Below are positions 38,346-51,269 of a DNA stretch of 64,000 nucleotides, piece by piece (position 1 is the stretch's first letter; each line of letters opens with the position of its first letter). The stretch covers positions 7,922,001 to 7,986,000 of the forward strand of contig NW_026622997.1 of assembly GCF_023065955.2 (NCBI RefSeq). The letters run 5' to 3'. The notes beneath the pieces are model-generated. The model ran no database searches. It was not told the origin of the DNA and was given only the letters and a program-made list of their open reading frames with translations. Origin of the DNA: Ursus arctos. Its lineage: Eukaryota > Chordata > Mammalia > Carnivora > Ursidae. The translations under genes and the position numbers were made by a program.

Positions 38346-40580
38346 GATGCCTGATTATCATTAGAGCTGCTTGACACTCTAGTGGACAGAAGCTTTGGCA
38401 AAAGAGCTTTTTCACTTACTGCTGGACCTAGGAGCTAAAAGCTAGAGAAACCACTAAGAAGGAACTAGGGACTTAGTGAATGGTTTAAAAATGAGTTAAA
38501 ACCAGGACACGAAAAGAATCTGGTTATCCATGCCCCTGCGGGGTAGATGTGTTCCCAGGAACGAAAGTGCTCCACTTAAGTCCCCATAAGCATAGCGTGA
38601 TCAGTTCCAAACTCCAGCCCGTGCCACTGGGGATGAATGGAGGGATCTGACGAAAGATTAATTATCATGAACAATCCAGCGGCTGTGTGCGTGGGAGGCT
38701 GGATAGCACCGGGAGAAATGGGGAGAAGAATACCAGGCCAGGGTTACAGAGCTCAAGGATTTATTCAAGAAGGTTTAAAACCCCAAAGAGAAATGCTGAC
38801 TGTCCAAAGGGAAGTGTCTTCATCACCAGCTGCTCAGGGAAACTTGAGGGAACAAAACGGAAACTCTGGGAGGCCCCAGGCCAGAGTCTTACTTCAGGCT
38901 GTGCCCAGAAGTGAGAGAGAAACAAAGCCAGTACCTAGGGGAACAGAGGGCTCCATCCCAGGTCCACTTGACCCAAATGACTGAGTCTCTCTACTCGGTG
39001 CCCAACCCAGGCAGGGTTGAAGTAAGGAAGCCAAGCTGCAAGACAATCAAGTTAGGACAAGAATCTTGTGGCTCGGGGGTGCCTGGGTGGCTCAGTCGGT
39101 TAAGCGTCTGACTGTTGATTTCAGCTCAGGTCATGTTCTCAGGGTCCTGGGATTGAGCCCCGCATCAGGCTCCACACTCAGCACGGAGTCAACTGGAGAT
39201 TATCTCTCTCCCTCTCTCTGCCCCTCCCCCCATGCTCTCTCTCTCTCTAAAAAAAGAATCCTGTAGCTTGTAAGTCCTTTGCTTCCAAGCTTTACAGTTT
39301 CTAGTTTCTAATTTCTTTGATGAAGGTTCTAAGCTCATCTTATGGAACTATCATGCAAAGGGGCACCCCACCTGGTGAGGAATTGAGGGGTGTCAGTGAA
39401 CCCCTAGATTGCAGGAGCAGTGGTGATCCAGCAGTGACTTGCCTGAAGGCCTGGGCAGGGAAGCTGGCATAGGGACAGCAGGGTCCCCAGAAGGGCCAGA
39501 GTGAGGAGCAGCTGGGAAGGCTGCTAGTCCCTTCCCTCCTGGACTGAATTCTCTTCCTCTTCCTCCTCTTATAGTCAACTGCTTCAGGCTGTGTTTATCT
39601 TTAGCAGGCTCCCCTTTCTGGAAGGTCATTACTGGGGTTCATGGAGAGAAGGCCTTCTTCAGCGCACTTCCTCCTTTCTCCCACCTCCTGCCTGGCCTCG
39701 TGGGGTGCTTCTGAGCTTCTGGTTCTGTAGGAAGCGATAGCATCACAGACCAAGAAAATACTGCAAAAAATAACCACATCTTCTATGTTTTTAAAGAAAT
39801 TTCTAGTTGAAACCTTGCATAATTGAATACAGGACTCAACACTTAAAAAAAAACCACACCCATTCTTATGAATAGAAGTGAGACACACACATTGGTACTG
39901 TATAATGAAGATCTGCCCACAAAGACTGCTCTGGGTGAAAGCCGGGTAGATGGCAGCCTGCCCTCCGCCTGTGCCAGCGCACACATCAACCCATTGGCTT
40001 TATGAGCAGATCCAAACAAAGGGGCTTGATTGTGTGAAATGCCAGCCTGGCTCCTCCACCAACCCGAGAGCCTGCCCAGGTGGTGGGGTGGTGTTGGGCC
40101 GGGGGCGAACATCGCAGCTCAGGAGAGCAGGACTGCTCAGTACAGGACTCCTCTTCCAGCAGAAGAAGGGAAAGCTATAATCTGCTGTGTCTCCCACGAA
40201 GAGAACGAGATAGGACCTACAGCAAGCAGCAGCCATCCTGTCTTCCTCCCAGAGAACTGCCAACTTTGCCAGGGGAAGAGGAAAACAGATGAAAGGAATA
40301 GGAGGCCGGGCTGACGGCGGGGGGAAGCATGCAGCTCTGTAGCACTAATTACCTTGCTCGGGTTCTTTAATAACACGGCTTGGCTTTTTCAAAGCCACTG
40401 TTTAAATCAGTCCACCCTCCTACAGAAACCCTGATTCCTATTATTAGGTGGATCACATTAGACTTTCGAGTTTGGGGGGATGTAAGTGTTGCTTCTTTAT
40501 GAAAATTGCCCTGGTTTCAAACCAATAAGAATTAGCTGATGTCATCTCTGTGTTTCCATAGCATCTATTTTTTCTTTTCT
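38346..40580. other. Intergenic, mostly unique
   Basis: One SINE at 39.08 kb. The stretch 40.31-40.56 kb is non-repetitive and holds a homeobox-type CTAATTACC and TTCAAAGCCACTG; it could be a regulatory island. No coding gene recognised. Confidence 0.4.
39076..39252 (+). mobile_element. SINEC
   Basis: GGGGTGCCTGGGTGGCTCAG head. Duplications AAGAATCTTGTGGCT / AAGAATCCTGTAGCT differ at two positions, so it is of moderate age. Confidence 0.88.
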
Positions 40581-40584
40581 TTTC

Positions 40585-41060
40585 TTTTTTTTTTTTTTAG
40601 TTTCAGAGGTAGAATTTAGTGATTCATCAGTTGCATATAACACCCAGTGCTCATGACAACAAGTGCCCTCCTTAATGCCCATCACCCAGTTACCCCATCC
40701 TCCCCCCAGCAACCCTCAGTTTGTTTCCTGGAGTTAAGCATCTCTTATGATTTGCCTCCTTCTTTGCTTTCATCTTATTTTATTTTTCCTTCCTTTCCCT
40801 TATGTTTATCTGTTTTGTTTCTTAAATTCCACATATGAATGAGATCATATGGTATTTGTCTTTCTCTGATGGACTTATTTCACTTAGCATAATACCCTCT
40901 AGTCCCATCCACATCCTTATAAATGGCAAGATTTCATTCTTTTTGATGGCTGAGTAGTATTCCATTGTGTATATAGACCTCCTCTTCTTTATCCAGCCAA
41001 CTATATCCGGGCTCTTCCCATATCTTGGCTACTGTGGACACCGCTCTTATTTCCCAGCAT
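40585..41060 (-). mobile_element. L1 3' end, antisense
   Basis: T-rich start followed by the same landmarks as the 3.4 kb copy (ATGGTATTTGTCTTTCTCTGA, TCCCATCCACATCCTTATAAATGGC). It is truncated after the CTTGGCTACTGTGGA segment. Confidence 0.8.
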
Positions 41061-41099
41061 CTTTGCAGCAGTGACCACAGCCTGGCTGTACTTAATTGT

Positions 41100-41235
41100 G
41101 CTTATATTTGCCTTCCTGGCTAACTTGGAAACTCCGTGAAGGCTAGAGTTTGTTTATTCACATTTGTGATTTTTAGCACAGCATTGTGCATAGTGGGTAC
41201 CCGATAAACATTTGTCGAAGTAAATGAGTAATGAA
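41100..41235 (-). mobile_element. L2 3' end
   Basis: TTGGAAACTCCGTGAAGGC and CCCGATAAACATTTGTCGAAG suggest a decayed L2 terminus. Confidence 0.5.
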
Positions 41236-41943
41236 ATAGAAACATGACAGTCAGAACTACAAGACTTTAGAAATGACTGGATCCTAGGCGATCTGGAAGA
41301 TCATGGCGATGGGACCATAGGTTTGAATCTGCCCTTACTGGCCCCCATCAGAAAACAGACCAAGAAGCTAACTAAATGAACTCTCAAATTAAAAAATCAA
41401 AGTTCCCTTTCAGAACAAGCCTTACGGTGAGTGAAAACCGCTGGAAGTGGACTCCATGATACAGAGGACAGGATTAATAGCCGCCAAGGAAGAAGAAGAA
41501 CGCCAGTAAAAATGAAGGAGGGAGCATTGAAGCTCTCTAAGGTAGGGTGGTTTCTGAAAACAACAGAAGGGGGAGCTATAGAGCCACGCAGCTCTTAGAG
41601 CTATCCTGGCCTTTCTCTTACTCCTAAAACCACAATAAAACTCGTTTCACATAAACATGGGCAACAGAAAAGGATCATGATCAAATCCATATAATCAAAT
41701 TCAATAAAATCAAGAAGAATTAGAAGCGGAATAATGCCTCTGCAGATGACGACAGTACGCCAGAAAGACAACAGATACAAACTGGTGAAAACCATAACCT
41801 AAAATTTCAAATTAGCTAAAAAAAAGAAGAAAAAGTCAAGCAAAGGATCACAAATACGAAAGGAAAAATACATTAAAATTAGAAAAACTCTGAAATGAGA
41901 TTCTTGGAGAAAAGAAATATTTGTAAATAAGTGAAAGAAATGA

Positions 41944-42146
41944 GGGACGCCTGGGTGGCTCAGTTGGTTAAGCGTCTGCCTTCAGCTCAGGTCATGGTCC
42001 TAGGGTCTTGGGATCGAGCCCGGGGTTGGGTCCGGCTCCTTGCTCAGCGGGGAGCCTGTTTTTCCCTCTGTCTGCAGCTCCCCCCTGCTTGTGCTGGCTC
42101 TCTCTGTCTCTCTAAAAAATAAATAAATAAAATCTTCAAAAAAAAT
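41944..42146 (+). mobile_element. SINEC
   Basis: GACGCCTGGGTGGCTCAGTTGG to AAATAAATAAATAAAATC; duplications AAGTGAAAGAAATGA / AAGTGAAAGAACTGA. Confidence 0.9.
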
Positions 42147-43199
42147 AAGTGAAAGAACTGAGAAAAAGGATAAAAATAAAGAAAAAAAATCTAAACGAAC
42201 TCCAAATAAAAAGGAATACAGGGGCAAGTAAACAGGACAGATACAAAGAGAGTTAGTAGATAGAAGGAAAGAAAACACATTTTAATCAAAAGAAAATGAA
42301 GAGAGAAATTCTACTTCTGGCTGAGATGGAGTGGAAAGGGTTGGATCTATCTTCCTGACCACAGTAACTAAAAAAAGTGGGCAAAATATATGAAACAATC
42401 GTTCCCAGGACATTGGACACAGGCAATGCATGACAATGACCCCTGAAGAAAGGGAAACACACAAAGTTAGCTAATGATTGCCCCAACAGATTTGGAGGCT
42501 GCAGTGCAGGGAGGGGCACCCACACCGGCTTGGTAGACGCACTGAGTTGAGCAGGGAGAAAGCAGAATTCAGAGAAACCAAGTCAGAGGATCTACAAGGC
42601 ATAACATAGACGTGGGAGGAACTTCACCGAGAGAGCTCTGGAGATCTGCAGAGAGGCCCTCTCTAGTGTTGGGCTGAGAACTGATATGCACGTGCAAAAT
42701 TAGAAATTACTCGAGAATAGGGAAGGAACAACTGGAAAGCAGCAGACCAAACAATTCCTTGAGCTCACACAGGGCTAGGAATGATTTGTGTTCCTGTTGA
42801 CTGGAATGGAAATGCCTCAAGGGCATTGACTTAATAGTGGGATTAAATTATCCCTAGACCAAAGATTACTCTGGACCTGCCCTAGTAAAGCTTAAAAGCA
42901 AGCTTTGAAAAGATCCAACCTATTCCAAGTAATGTCATTGTCTGCCAGAATGAAGTCCAACCACATTTAAAGGACTACAACCTATCCAGCACTCAACAGC
43001 ATAAAACTCACAATGTCTGCCATTCAATCAAAAGTTACAAAGAAGCAGGAGAATACGGCCCATAACCATGAAGAAAATCAATCATAGAAATAGATGAGAA
43101 ATGACAAAGACGATGAAGACAAGGGCCATAAAGCAGCTGGTATAAACATGTTCCACTCATTCAAGAAGGTAGAGGAAAGCGTGGACACAAAGAAGGAAA

Positions 43200-43279
43200 T
43201 GGGCTCGATCCTAGGACCCTGGGATCATGACCTGAGGAGAAGTCAGACGCTTAACCGACTGAGCCACCCAGGTGCCCCA
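43200..43279 (-). mobile_element. SINEC head fragment
   Basis: Only the 5' 80 bases (CTCGATCCTAGGACCC to GAGCCACCCAGGTGCCCC) are present, bordered by an AGAAGGAAATGG / AAGAAATGG direct repeat. Confidence 0.75.
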
Positions 43280-43461
43280 AGAAATGGAAAATTTTTAAAA
43301 GGCAAAAATAGAACTAGAAATTAAAAATATAATATCTGAGATGAAAAATCCTTGTATGAAATTAGCAGCAGATTAGACCTGCGGAAAAGGTCAATGAATG
43401 GAAGGACAGCTGTCAACACTGGAGCACAGAGAGAAAAGTCTGAACAAAAGGTGAACAGATC

Positions 43462-43655
43462 CGGGGCACCTGAGTGGCATGGTCGGTTAAACATCAGACT
43501 CTTGGTTTCGGCTCAGGTCCTGATCTCAGCATGATGAGATCGAGCCCCGCCTTGGGCTCCACACTCAGTGAGCAATCAGCTTGAGATTCTCTCTCCCTCT
43601 GCCTCTCCAGCTCCTGCTCTCTCTCTGCAAAACAAATCGCTAAATTACAAAAACA
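43462..43655 (+). mobile_element. SINEC, older variant
   Basis: GGGGCACCTGAGTGGCATGG head with diverged tail; flanked by GTGAACAGATC / ATGAACAGATC. Confidence 0.82.
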
Positions 43656-43899
43656 ACAACCATGAACAGATCATCAATACACTATGAGACGATGTCAAGA
43701 AATCTAAAATAAATGTCATCGGAATCCCAGAATACAGTGGGGGATGGAAGAATATTTGAAGAAATTAAATGGAAAATTGTATGATTTTGATGAAATCTGT
43801 AAGCTCACAGATTCAGGAAGTTCAATGAATCCTAGCAGAGTAAAACCCCAAGTAGAGTAGGAAACCATACCCAAGGCACATCATATTAAAGATGTTAAA

Positions 43900-44045
43900 T
43901 GGTGACAGATGGTAACCACACATGAGTGGTGAGCATTGCCTAATATATAGAAGTGTCGAATCACTATGTTGTGCACCTGAAACTAATATAATATTGTATG
44001 TCAACTATTCTTAAATAATAAAATTTTTTAAAGAAAGAAAAAAGG
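43900..44045 (+). mobile_element. L1 3'UTR end
   Basis: GAATCACTATGTTGTGCACCTGAAACTAATATAATATTGTATGTCAAC-type terminus followed by an A-rich tail; typical carnivore L1 end, embedded in older LINE sequence. Confidence 0.75.
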
Positions 44046-44046
44046 A

Positions 44047-44245
44047 GGGACACCTGGGTGGCTCAGTCAGTTAAGCTGTCTGCCTTCAGCTCAGGTCATG
44101 ATCCCAGGGTGCTGGGATCGAGTCCCCGAGTCGCGCTCCTTGCTCAGCGGGGAGCCTGCTTCTTCTTCTGCCTGCCGCTCCCCCTGCTATGCTCTCTTGC
44201 TCTCTCTCTCTGTCAAATAAATAAAGTCTTTAAAAAAGATAAAAA
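44047..44245 (+). mobile_element. SINEC after L1 tail
   Basis: GGACACCTGGGTGGCTCAGTCAG to AAATAAATAAAGTC, directly after the A-rich end of an L1 terminus. Confidence 0.85.
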
Positions 44246-44735
44246 ATAAAAACAATTTTTAAAGAAGAAAAAAGGGATCGTCTAAATAAAAGCAGTTAGA
44301 CATAAAATAGAACATTACATGCAGGAAAAAAGTTGAACATCAGTAGTGACTGCTTATACCACACAAGCCTGGAGACAACAGAACGGCATCTTTAAAGTGC
44401 TGGCAGAAAACAAGTCGTCTATGTAAAATTCTATGTCCAGCAAAAATATCTGTCAAAAATGAGGCAGAATAAAGACTTTTTCAGCTAAACAAAAGCTGAG
44501 ATTCGTGCCAGTATATCTGTGCTAAAAAACTTGTTAGAGGTAGTTTTTCAGGTTGAAGGAAATGTGATCCCCCCAAACAGATGAAGAGACCTGAGTTGTA
44601 AATATGCGGATAAATATGTTCTCCTTAGTTTTTTCCCCCCTTAGGAAGCACGCTGCTGTAAGAATCTCAGCCTGCACACAAAGTGAGACAGTATTATTTG
44701 ATGGTAGATGATGGTAATTAAAGATTTATCTTAGC

Positions 44736-44932
44736 TGGGGCACTTGGGTGGCTCAGTCCTTAAGCATCTGCCTTCGGCTCAGGGCATGATCCCGGAGTCC
44801 TGGGATAGAGCCCCACATCCGGCTCCTCCGTTGGGAAGCCTGCTTCTTCCTCTCCCACTCCCCCTGCTGTGTTCCTGCTCTCGCTAGCTGTCTCTCTCTC
44901 TGTCAAATAAATAAATAAAATCTTTAAAAAAA
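44736..44932 (+). mobile_element. SINEC
   Basis: GGGGCACTTGGGTGGCTCAG to AAATAAATAAATAAAATC; duplications AAAGATTTATCTTAG on both sides. Confidence 0.9.
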
Positions 44933-45499
44933 AAAGATTTATCTTAGAAACCCCAGAGTGACCACTAGAAACATACACACAACTAAACCAATAGTGGAGA
45001 TAAAAATGGAATAAAAAACCCCACCCGTAATAGAGAACCAATGAACAATAGCCAAAACTGAAGTTGAAAATGTCAGGATGGAAACTGACATTGCCTGGCT
45101 CCTAGAACTGGGCTTTTAGTGTATCAACAATGCAAGGAATGTGCCCCCTGAGGCATCAGAGTGAAGAAAGGTTTCTGAGAAAAGTGGAACCTTAGCATAA
45201 CTCTAAGAGCTGAAAAGCATTTGGGAAGAGACGTAAAATAAGATATTCTTGGGTGGAAGAGTGGTATATGCAATGATGAAGGTAGGAGAAGAGGAAGTAC
45301 AACATTTTTTAGTTGGAGAAATTAATACAAGGAAGCATTCATGCAGAAAGTAACAAGAGAATATTGGAAAGTAATGAGAGGTAAAGAGGTTGGCCACATG
45401 GTTCAGGGCTTTGAATTTAGACTTGAGCCGGGAGCGGGGGCAAGATGGAGCCTCTAAAGGTTTGCTTGTCCCTGAATCAGGCACGCGTCCTCAGCTGCC

Positions 45500-45700
45500 G
45501 CTCTGGATACCCCTTTCTAATGAGCTAGAATCCCTATTTTGGTGCTGGATTGCAAATCTCCTGCACCTTGGAGTCAGAAATCCCCAGGGTTTATATCCAG
45601 GTCCTCCACTTAGAGCTGACTGATCTGGGGGCAAATTACTTAATCTAAGCCTGAATTGTTTTCGAAACTCTCTGTTCCCTAGAAGATGAGACTGCCATTC
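45500..45700 (+). mobile_element. MIR
   Basis: CTTGGAGTCAGAAATCCCCAGGG, GGGGCAAATTACTTAATC and TAGAAGATGAGACTGCC match MIR in sense. Confidence 0.6.
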
Positions 45701-46077
45701 ACATGGTAGTCAATCAGTACCCCCCCCCCCCCCCCCCGCCCACATTACTGATTCAGGGATGGGAACGCAACCCAGGTCTGGCCAGTCTGGGTTCTTTTCT
45801 CTGGGTCTCTAGCAATAGGGTGCTAGGAGCCTAAAGTCATTACTATGTGGGGAGAGGCTGCCAAAGAATAAAGCCAAAGCAGAAGAGTGCAGAGCCCAGG
45901 GAGCAAAAAGGAGAAAGTTCTGATACCGTATTTAGAGGCTCTAGGTGTAGTCATGGTAGAACTTGAAAGATCTGCCCCTGGACTTTTTGATTAAATGATT
46001 CAATAATTTCCCAAACTTACCCTTTTATAAGCAAAATTTTAAATGCTTTTGGGCATAGTCAAAATCACCTAAACTAG

Positions 46078-46312
46078 GGGTGCCTGGGTAACTCAGTCGG
46101 TTAAGCGTCCAACTCTTGATTTCCGCTCAGGTCCTGATCTCAGGGTTGTGAGATCGAGCCCTGCCTCGGGCTCCATGCTCAGTGGGGAGTCTGCTTAGGA
46201 TTCTGTCTCTCCCTCTTCCTCTGCCCCTCCCTGCACACGCTTCCTCTCTCTCTCTCTCAAATAAATAAATCTTTTAAAAAAATAAAAAAAAGAAAGAAAG
46301 AAAAAGAAAAAG
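46078..46312 (+). mobile_element. SINEC with long A-rich tail
   Basis: GGGGTGCCTGGGTAACTCAG to AAATAAATAAATC, then an (AAAG)n-like tail of about 45 bases. Confidence 0.85.
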
Positions 46313-46749
46313 AATGCCTAAAAGCACTTAAACTGTATAGTTTGTGTAGGATGAAATGAGATAAATGAGAAACAGCACACGTTCGATTAATACTGGCCAT
46401 TATCATTTTCTTATCATTATATATACCTTAATGACATTGAAAACTCTGAACAAGTAGATATTAAGAACTCGATGTTATAGAAGGATTTAGAGAAGGGAGG
46501 TAACTTGTTAAGTTCCCAAAGTTAATAAATAACATAATTGAGCTAACTCTCTATTCTACACTATGGTCTCTGCAGTTACATTCCTAGAACCTAGCAGGCA
46601 CTTGGTAAACGTTGATTCCTTTCCTCTTTCCGGCACATGAGATCCTAAAATCATGCCAATCTACCCAGAGATCTAAAGGAAAGCAGAACCTGGGAAGCTT
46701 CTTCTCTAGCTCTGGCATAGGTATAGTTTGCATTAACTTTGAATATCTT

Positions 46750-47065
46750 ACCTACTTAATGCTTGACTCTTCCTGTCTTAACCTCTAAAAGTTCATCCCT
46801 CTCAGCTGACCTCCCAGATTCCCAGCTACTTCTGGATGCGGGCATCCCGCAGAGTCCCTGGCATGGCTGGCCCTCTGGCCCTTTGACTGCATTAGTCACT
46901 GACACCTACCAATATCTTCCTGAGCAGGTGTGCCCCATAATTTCCTGCACGTGTCCCATGTGATCCCACAGCTGCTTCTGCCTGGAGTGCTCCCTGGTGC
47001 CCTCTCCTCCCACCCAATTCGTCAAAGTAGTCTTGGTTCTTTCTCCTCAGTGATCAGGTTTGTGA
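46750..47065. mobile_element. L2 fragment
   Basis: CTTCTGCCTGGAGTGCTCCC, CCACCCAATTCGTCAAAG and neighbouring text resemble an L2 body segment. Short frames here are not genes. Confidence 0.5.
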
Positions 47066-47277
47066 GTCCCAGTGAAGTATATTCACACACACACACACAA
47101 ATCCTATTGCTTTAGCTGATAAACGTTCATGATCAGTCCAACCTAACATGAACATTTCATTATAAGTCACTGAAAGGAATTTCTCTAGAAGTCATGGACA
47201 TGTGCTGTCATCAGCTGATTACAAGTTAGAAACGCTGAAAAGTAAGTAAACATTTTGATTCAGAAATTTGAATCAAG

Positions 47278-47470
47278 GGGCGCCTGGGTGGTTCAGTCGT
47301 TAAGCGTCAGCCTTCGGCTCAGGGCGTGATCCCGGCATTCGGGGATCGAGCCCCACATCAGGCTCCTCTGCTGGGAGCCTGCTTCTTCCTTTCCCACTCC
47401 CCTGCTCGTGTTCCCTCTCTCGCTGGCTGTCTCTGTCAAATAAATAAATAAAATCTTTAAAAAAAAAAAA
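47278..47470 (+). mobile_element. SINEC, young-type body
   Basis: GGGGCGCCTGGGTGGTTCAG and CGTGATCCCGGC; duplications AGAAATTTGAATCAAG / AGACATTTGAATCAAG. Confidence 0.9.
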
Positions 47471-48269
47471 AAGAAAGACATTTGAATCAAGAAGTCTTTC
47501 AGTCTTCAGCTTTCTGTTTTAGAAAATGAGGACTCTTAGCTTCATGAAGCTCTTTGCAGACTCATGTCTACGGAGAGCACTGGAAGAGGACTAGAAAGAT
47601 CTGGGTCAATGTCACTTCTTAGCCACTCTTTAATTATGGAAGAATCTACCAGTTTCCTATCCAGTGTCCATTCTCCACTTCTTCCTTCCTAACAGAACCT
47701 CTAAATGGTTGGGGGGCTGGATAATGCGTCCACTTAAAAGCCTACTTTGTGCAGCCTTCCCTGTAGAAAAAGAAATACAAGTAGAAGTCACTGGGGGTAC
47801 TCCTGACATGATCTTTAAAGTGGCTTACTCAGCTGGAAGGTACATTTTTACCCTTCCTCGTCCCCTCTTCCTTGCTTAGAATCCAGGTATCATGGCCAGA
47901 GCTGCAAAGGCTGGAACGGGAGGTTAAAAGCCTGTGACAATGATCAGCAGAGCAGAAAGAAGATACTGTGGGGCCACAGGGCCTAGACTGTGTGTCTCCA
48001 GCCTTTTTTAAGTGAGAGGAAAAAAATAATTCAAAGTCATTGTTGCTAGAAGCCAAATATCAGCCCTAACTGATACAGTGACCTGGGAACATTGCTAGAT
48101 AAGCCATGAAGCTTCGTTTCCTCGTATGTAAACTGATGGAGTCATGTTAGATGCCTATAGTCCCCTCCACTTCTATAACTACAATTTTAAGACTCTCTAT
48201 GGGTGTCCAAGTACAAAAGCCAGGCCCTGCCTGATCTCTAGTCTCTCTTGGCCTTCCAGGCAAATTCAA

Positions 48270-48880
48270 AAACATTTACATCCTTAGGTGGAAGTCAAAA
48301 TGATTATGAACATGGAGTTACCACCACGTGACCCAACAATTCCACTCTTAGATATATATCCAGGAGAAATGGAAACATACACAGGCAAACTTGTACGTGA
48401 ATGTTCGTAGCAGCATTATTCTTAATAGCTAAAAAGTGGAGACAACCTAAGTGTCCACCAATTAATGAATGGATAAACGAATGTGGCATATCCATATAAT
48501 GGAATAGTCTTCATCCATAAACAGGAACAAAGTACTGAAACAGGCTACAACATGAATGACCCTTGGAAACATTATGCTAAGTAAAAAAAAAAAAAATCCA
48601 GACACAGAAGACCACATCTTTTTCCATTTATATGAAATGTCCAGAATAGGCAAATGCATAGTGACAGAAAGATTCGTGGTTGCCAGAGTTGCGGGAGAGT
48701 GGCTAGGGAGGGACTGCCAGTGGGCATAGGGTTGTGTTTTGGGTGATGAAAATGTTCTGCCATTATAGAGTGGTAACAGTTGCACAACTCCGTGAATGTT
48801 CTAGCGCTCATTCACTTGTGCTCTTCTGCGTGGTGAATTTTATGGCACGTAAATTCTACCTCAGTTAAAAGAAAAAGGAA
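48270..48880 (+). mobile_element. L1 3' end, sense
   Basis: Landmarks include CAACAATTCCACTCTTAGATATA, AATGGATAAACGAATGTGGCATATCC and the 3' part GTTGCCAGAGTTGCGG, ending near the A-rich AGTTAAAAGAAAAAGG. Confidence 0.8.
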
Positions 48881-48978
48881 ATAGAGCTATGAAACATTTT
48901 GAGTGAACTAGACTGCACCCAATAAGCCTCTCTGGGGACCTGTCGGCAAGCCTGCCTCAAGAAAAACATGAGGGAAGT

Positions 48979-49166
48979 GGCGCCTGGGTAGTTCGGTTAG
49001 TTGTGTCTGATTCTTGATTTCAGCTCAGGTTGTGATCTTAGGATGGTGAGATGGAGCCCCGTGTTGGGTCTTGCACTCAGCAGGGAGTCTGCTTGGGATA
49101 CTCTCTTCCTCTCCCTCTGCCCTTCCTCCACCCCAGCGCTCGCTCTCTCTCAAAACCAAATCAAAC
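48979..49166 (+). mobile_element. SINEC, older variant
   Basis: GGCGCCTGGGTAGTTCGG to a CAAAACCAAATCAAACC tail; flanked by AAAAACATGAGGGA / AAAAACATGAGGAA. Confidence 0.82.
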
Positions 49167-50173
49167 CAAAAACATGAGGAATAGGATGGGTAGGAAAAAG
49201 CCTCTAAGAAACAAAGGTATGAATGAGTCAGTTTTCAAGTAAATAGCTCAACTTTGAGGTATATTTTAAAAAGCATGACTACACAATAGAATATCTCTTA
49301 AACAATGGGAAGAAATTAGCATTATAGTACTTGTCAAATAGCTTTGTCTAGTATGTGTCACATCTTAATTAACATGGGGATGTGTAAAAGGTAGCACTGC
49401 AAAGTGCTATTTCCTACTCATTAACTTCCTACTCATTTTCACAATAACTATGCCCCGATAGAATATTCTTGCAACCATGATTACATTAGGACATTGTGTA
49501 TGTGGTGTTTTCAAAAGCAGGAAATTCCGCATTATCTGTCAAACAGTGACCCCACTAGAGACAAAAGCCCTTCAGCACTTCATCTGTGCCCAACCCATCC
49601 AGGGAGGTTGAGCAGGGAGGTGACAAGGGACATCTTTGGGTTTTTTCTGGAAGCCAGGAAATTTCTCTTTCTCTTCATGTGGGAAACATGGACCTAAGAG
49701 ATGCAGGTACATAACAGGACCTGAGAGATGTGGCTGTAGAGAAAAGAACACAAAGTCTAAGATCTGGTTTGTATAGAAAACATTCAGTGATCTTAGGTAA
49801 GTCTCTGAGCCTCAATCTCTTTCCTTTCAAAATAAGGAGGTCAAACTAGATGATCTCTTAAGGTTACTTTTGTTGCAAATTTCCATTAATCTAGCATACG
49901 TGTGATGAAATGGGAAATCCAACATAGTCTAAGATCATCTCTGGGGCTGGTAGAGAGGTGCAGGCAAATTTGGAACATATGAGGTTCCTGCTCCTTCTAG
50001 ACTCTTTGGAGGACCTCAAGGTAACTCCAGCTCCTCCTCCCTCATTCCGATCTTTGACTCCTGCATCACATCCCAGTAGGTGTTGTAATTTGGATACTGT
50101 GTCTGCCTCGAAGTGAATATCCTCTTGGTGGCACATCGGGGAGTGATAGAACATTTCCTCTGTAGAGGGTTGA

Positions 50174-50219
<46 letters not shown>

Positions 50220-51260
50220 ACACTCACACACACACCCCCCACCATCCCCACCATCCCCACCACCATGACCATCACCACCACTCCAAATTCCGTCACACGA
50301 TGGTAATGTAACAAAGGAAACTACGAGTTTCAAAAAAGTATCTTTTAATCCAAGTGTTAGTCTGCATTTTCTTGCTTTTGAACTGTTTTCCTGAGTCTGC
50401 ATTTGGCGTCTTCTTGTACAGCTGTGCTTTTAAAGCTTTGCCGCAGAGCTTCTGCTTGACCGGTCGGTCTGGCACCCACTGTCCCAATCCTGCCGAAGCT
50501 CTAGCAGTGTGCAGACGTGGACCTGCTGCCAGGCTAGCAGTCTGGCCTGCTGGGTGCCCGCCTGTCCGCTTCTCACAAGGTGGGCAAGAGAAGCAGGATA
50601 CTTACAGTATGCCAAGAAGCACCTGGCAGCAATCCCTGTCTTCTCCAAAGTTACCGGTCATGTGTCTGACAGGTTGTGGGGAATGCATGGCCAAGGATCC
50701 AGGGGGCCCTGGCGACGGACCCAGTGTTCAGGGTATTTAAAACCAACGTGACCCTTCAATTAAGTTGTCCGAAGCTTTATACCAGCTCAGCAGGAATGGC
50801 CCCCGCCAGTTCACTGTTAAATATAGAAAACTGAAGAAGTCACTGACTCTGATCCATTTGACCTTACTCATCACCAGGTCTAGTTTTTATAACATATGTT
50901 TGTCAACTGCTGCTCTTTTCCATTTCGGAGACCATGTTCACACTACGTAGATACTGTTCACCCTTTTCCTTAGAACTGTCTTCATGTGTATTTCAGCCTC
51001 TTTAATGTGGAAATCCCTTATCCACCCCTCAACTTTTCTCTTCCTCCTGCTTTTAAAAAACATTTATGTAGTAGAACCAACTAGAATGAAATAAATACAG
51101 GGTCAGATTTAAATTAATATTTTTCCTAATTTTGCATTTGTCTAAAAATTAGAAAAATCATAAGCCTACAGTTATTTTTTTTTCTTCCTATAGGGGTATG
51201 TAAATAAATGTACATTTGTTTATAACTTAATATTCCACTTCTGTTCCCCAAATGAGAAAC
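49167..51260. other. Intergenic with (CA)n tract
   Basis: A MIR-like piece may lie at 49.74-49.89 kb. The 50.33-50.76 kb stretch has open frames on both strands (up to 128 codons) but no domain I recognise. Confidence 0.4.
50177..50235. repeat. (CA)n microsatellite with CCATCCC-like continuation
   Basis: Near-pure CA run, then CACCATCCCC repeats to about 50282. Minus-strand Val/Cys-repeat frames come from it. Confidence 0.95.
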
Positions 51261-51269
51261 TGGCCCAAT

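Larger units (their letters stand above)
42280..45065 (+). mobile_element. Ancient LINE (HAL1/L1M-like) carrying nested insertions
   Basis: An A-rich old LINE body begins GGCTGAGATGGAGTGG, passes a GGCAAAATATATGAAAC segment also seen near 33067, and continues to TTCTATGTCCAGCAAAAATAT and AGACTTTTTCAGCTAAAC. It is interrupted by a SINE fragment (43200), SINEs (43462, 44047, 44736) and an L1 end (43900). Assignment is from memory of the layout, not alignment. Confidence 0.5.
45066..48270. other. Intergenic between LINE blocks
   Basis: MIR, two SINEs, an L2 fragment and an 18-base C run (45720-45737). No gene recognised; frames of 60-77 codons match nothing. Confidence 0.5.

Noticed and set aside
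50016..50402. Minus-strand frames with Val-Cys repeats
   Set aside because: Produced by the (CA)n microsatellite.
50330..50760. Open frames of 60-128 codons on both strands, considered as a retrocopy
   Set aside because: I could not match either strand to any known protein, and no polyA tail or duplication was seen.
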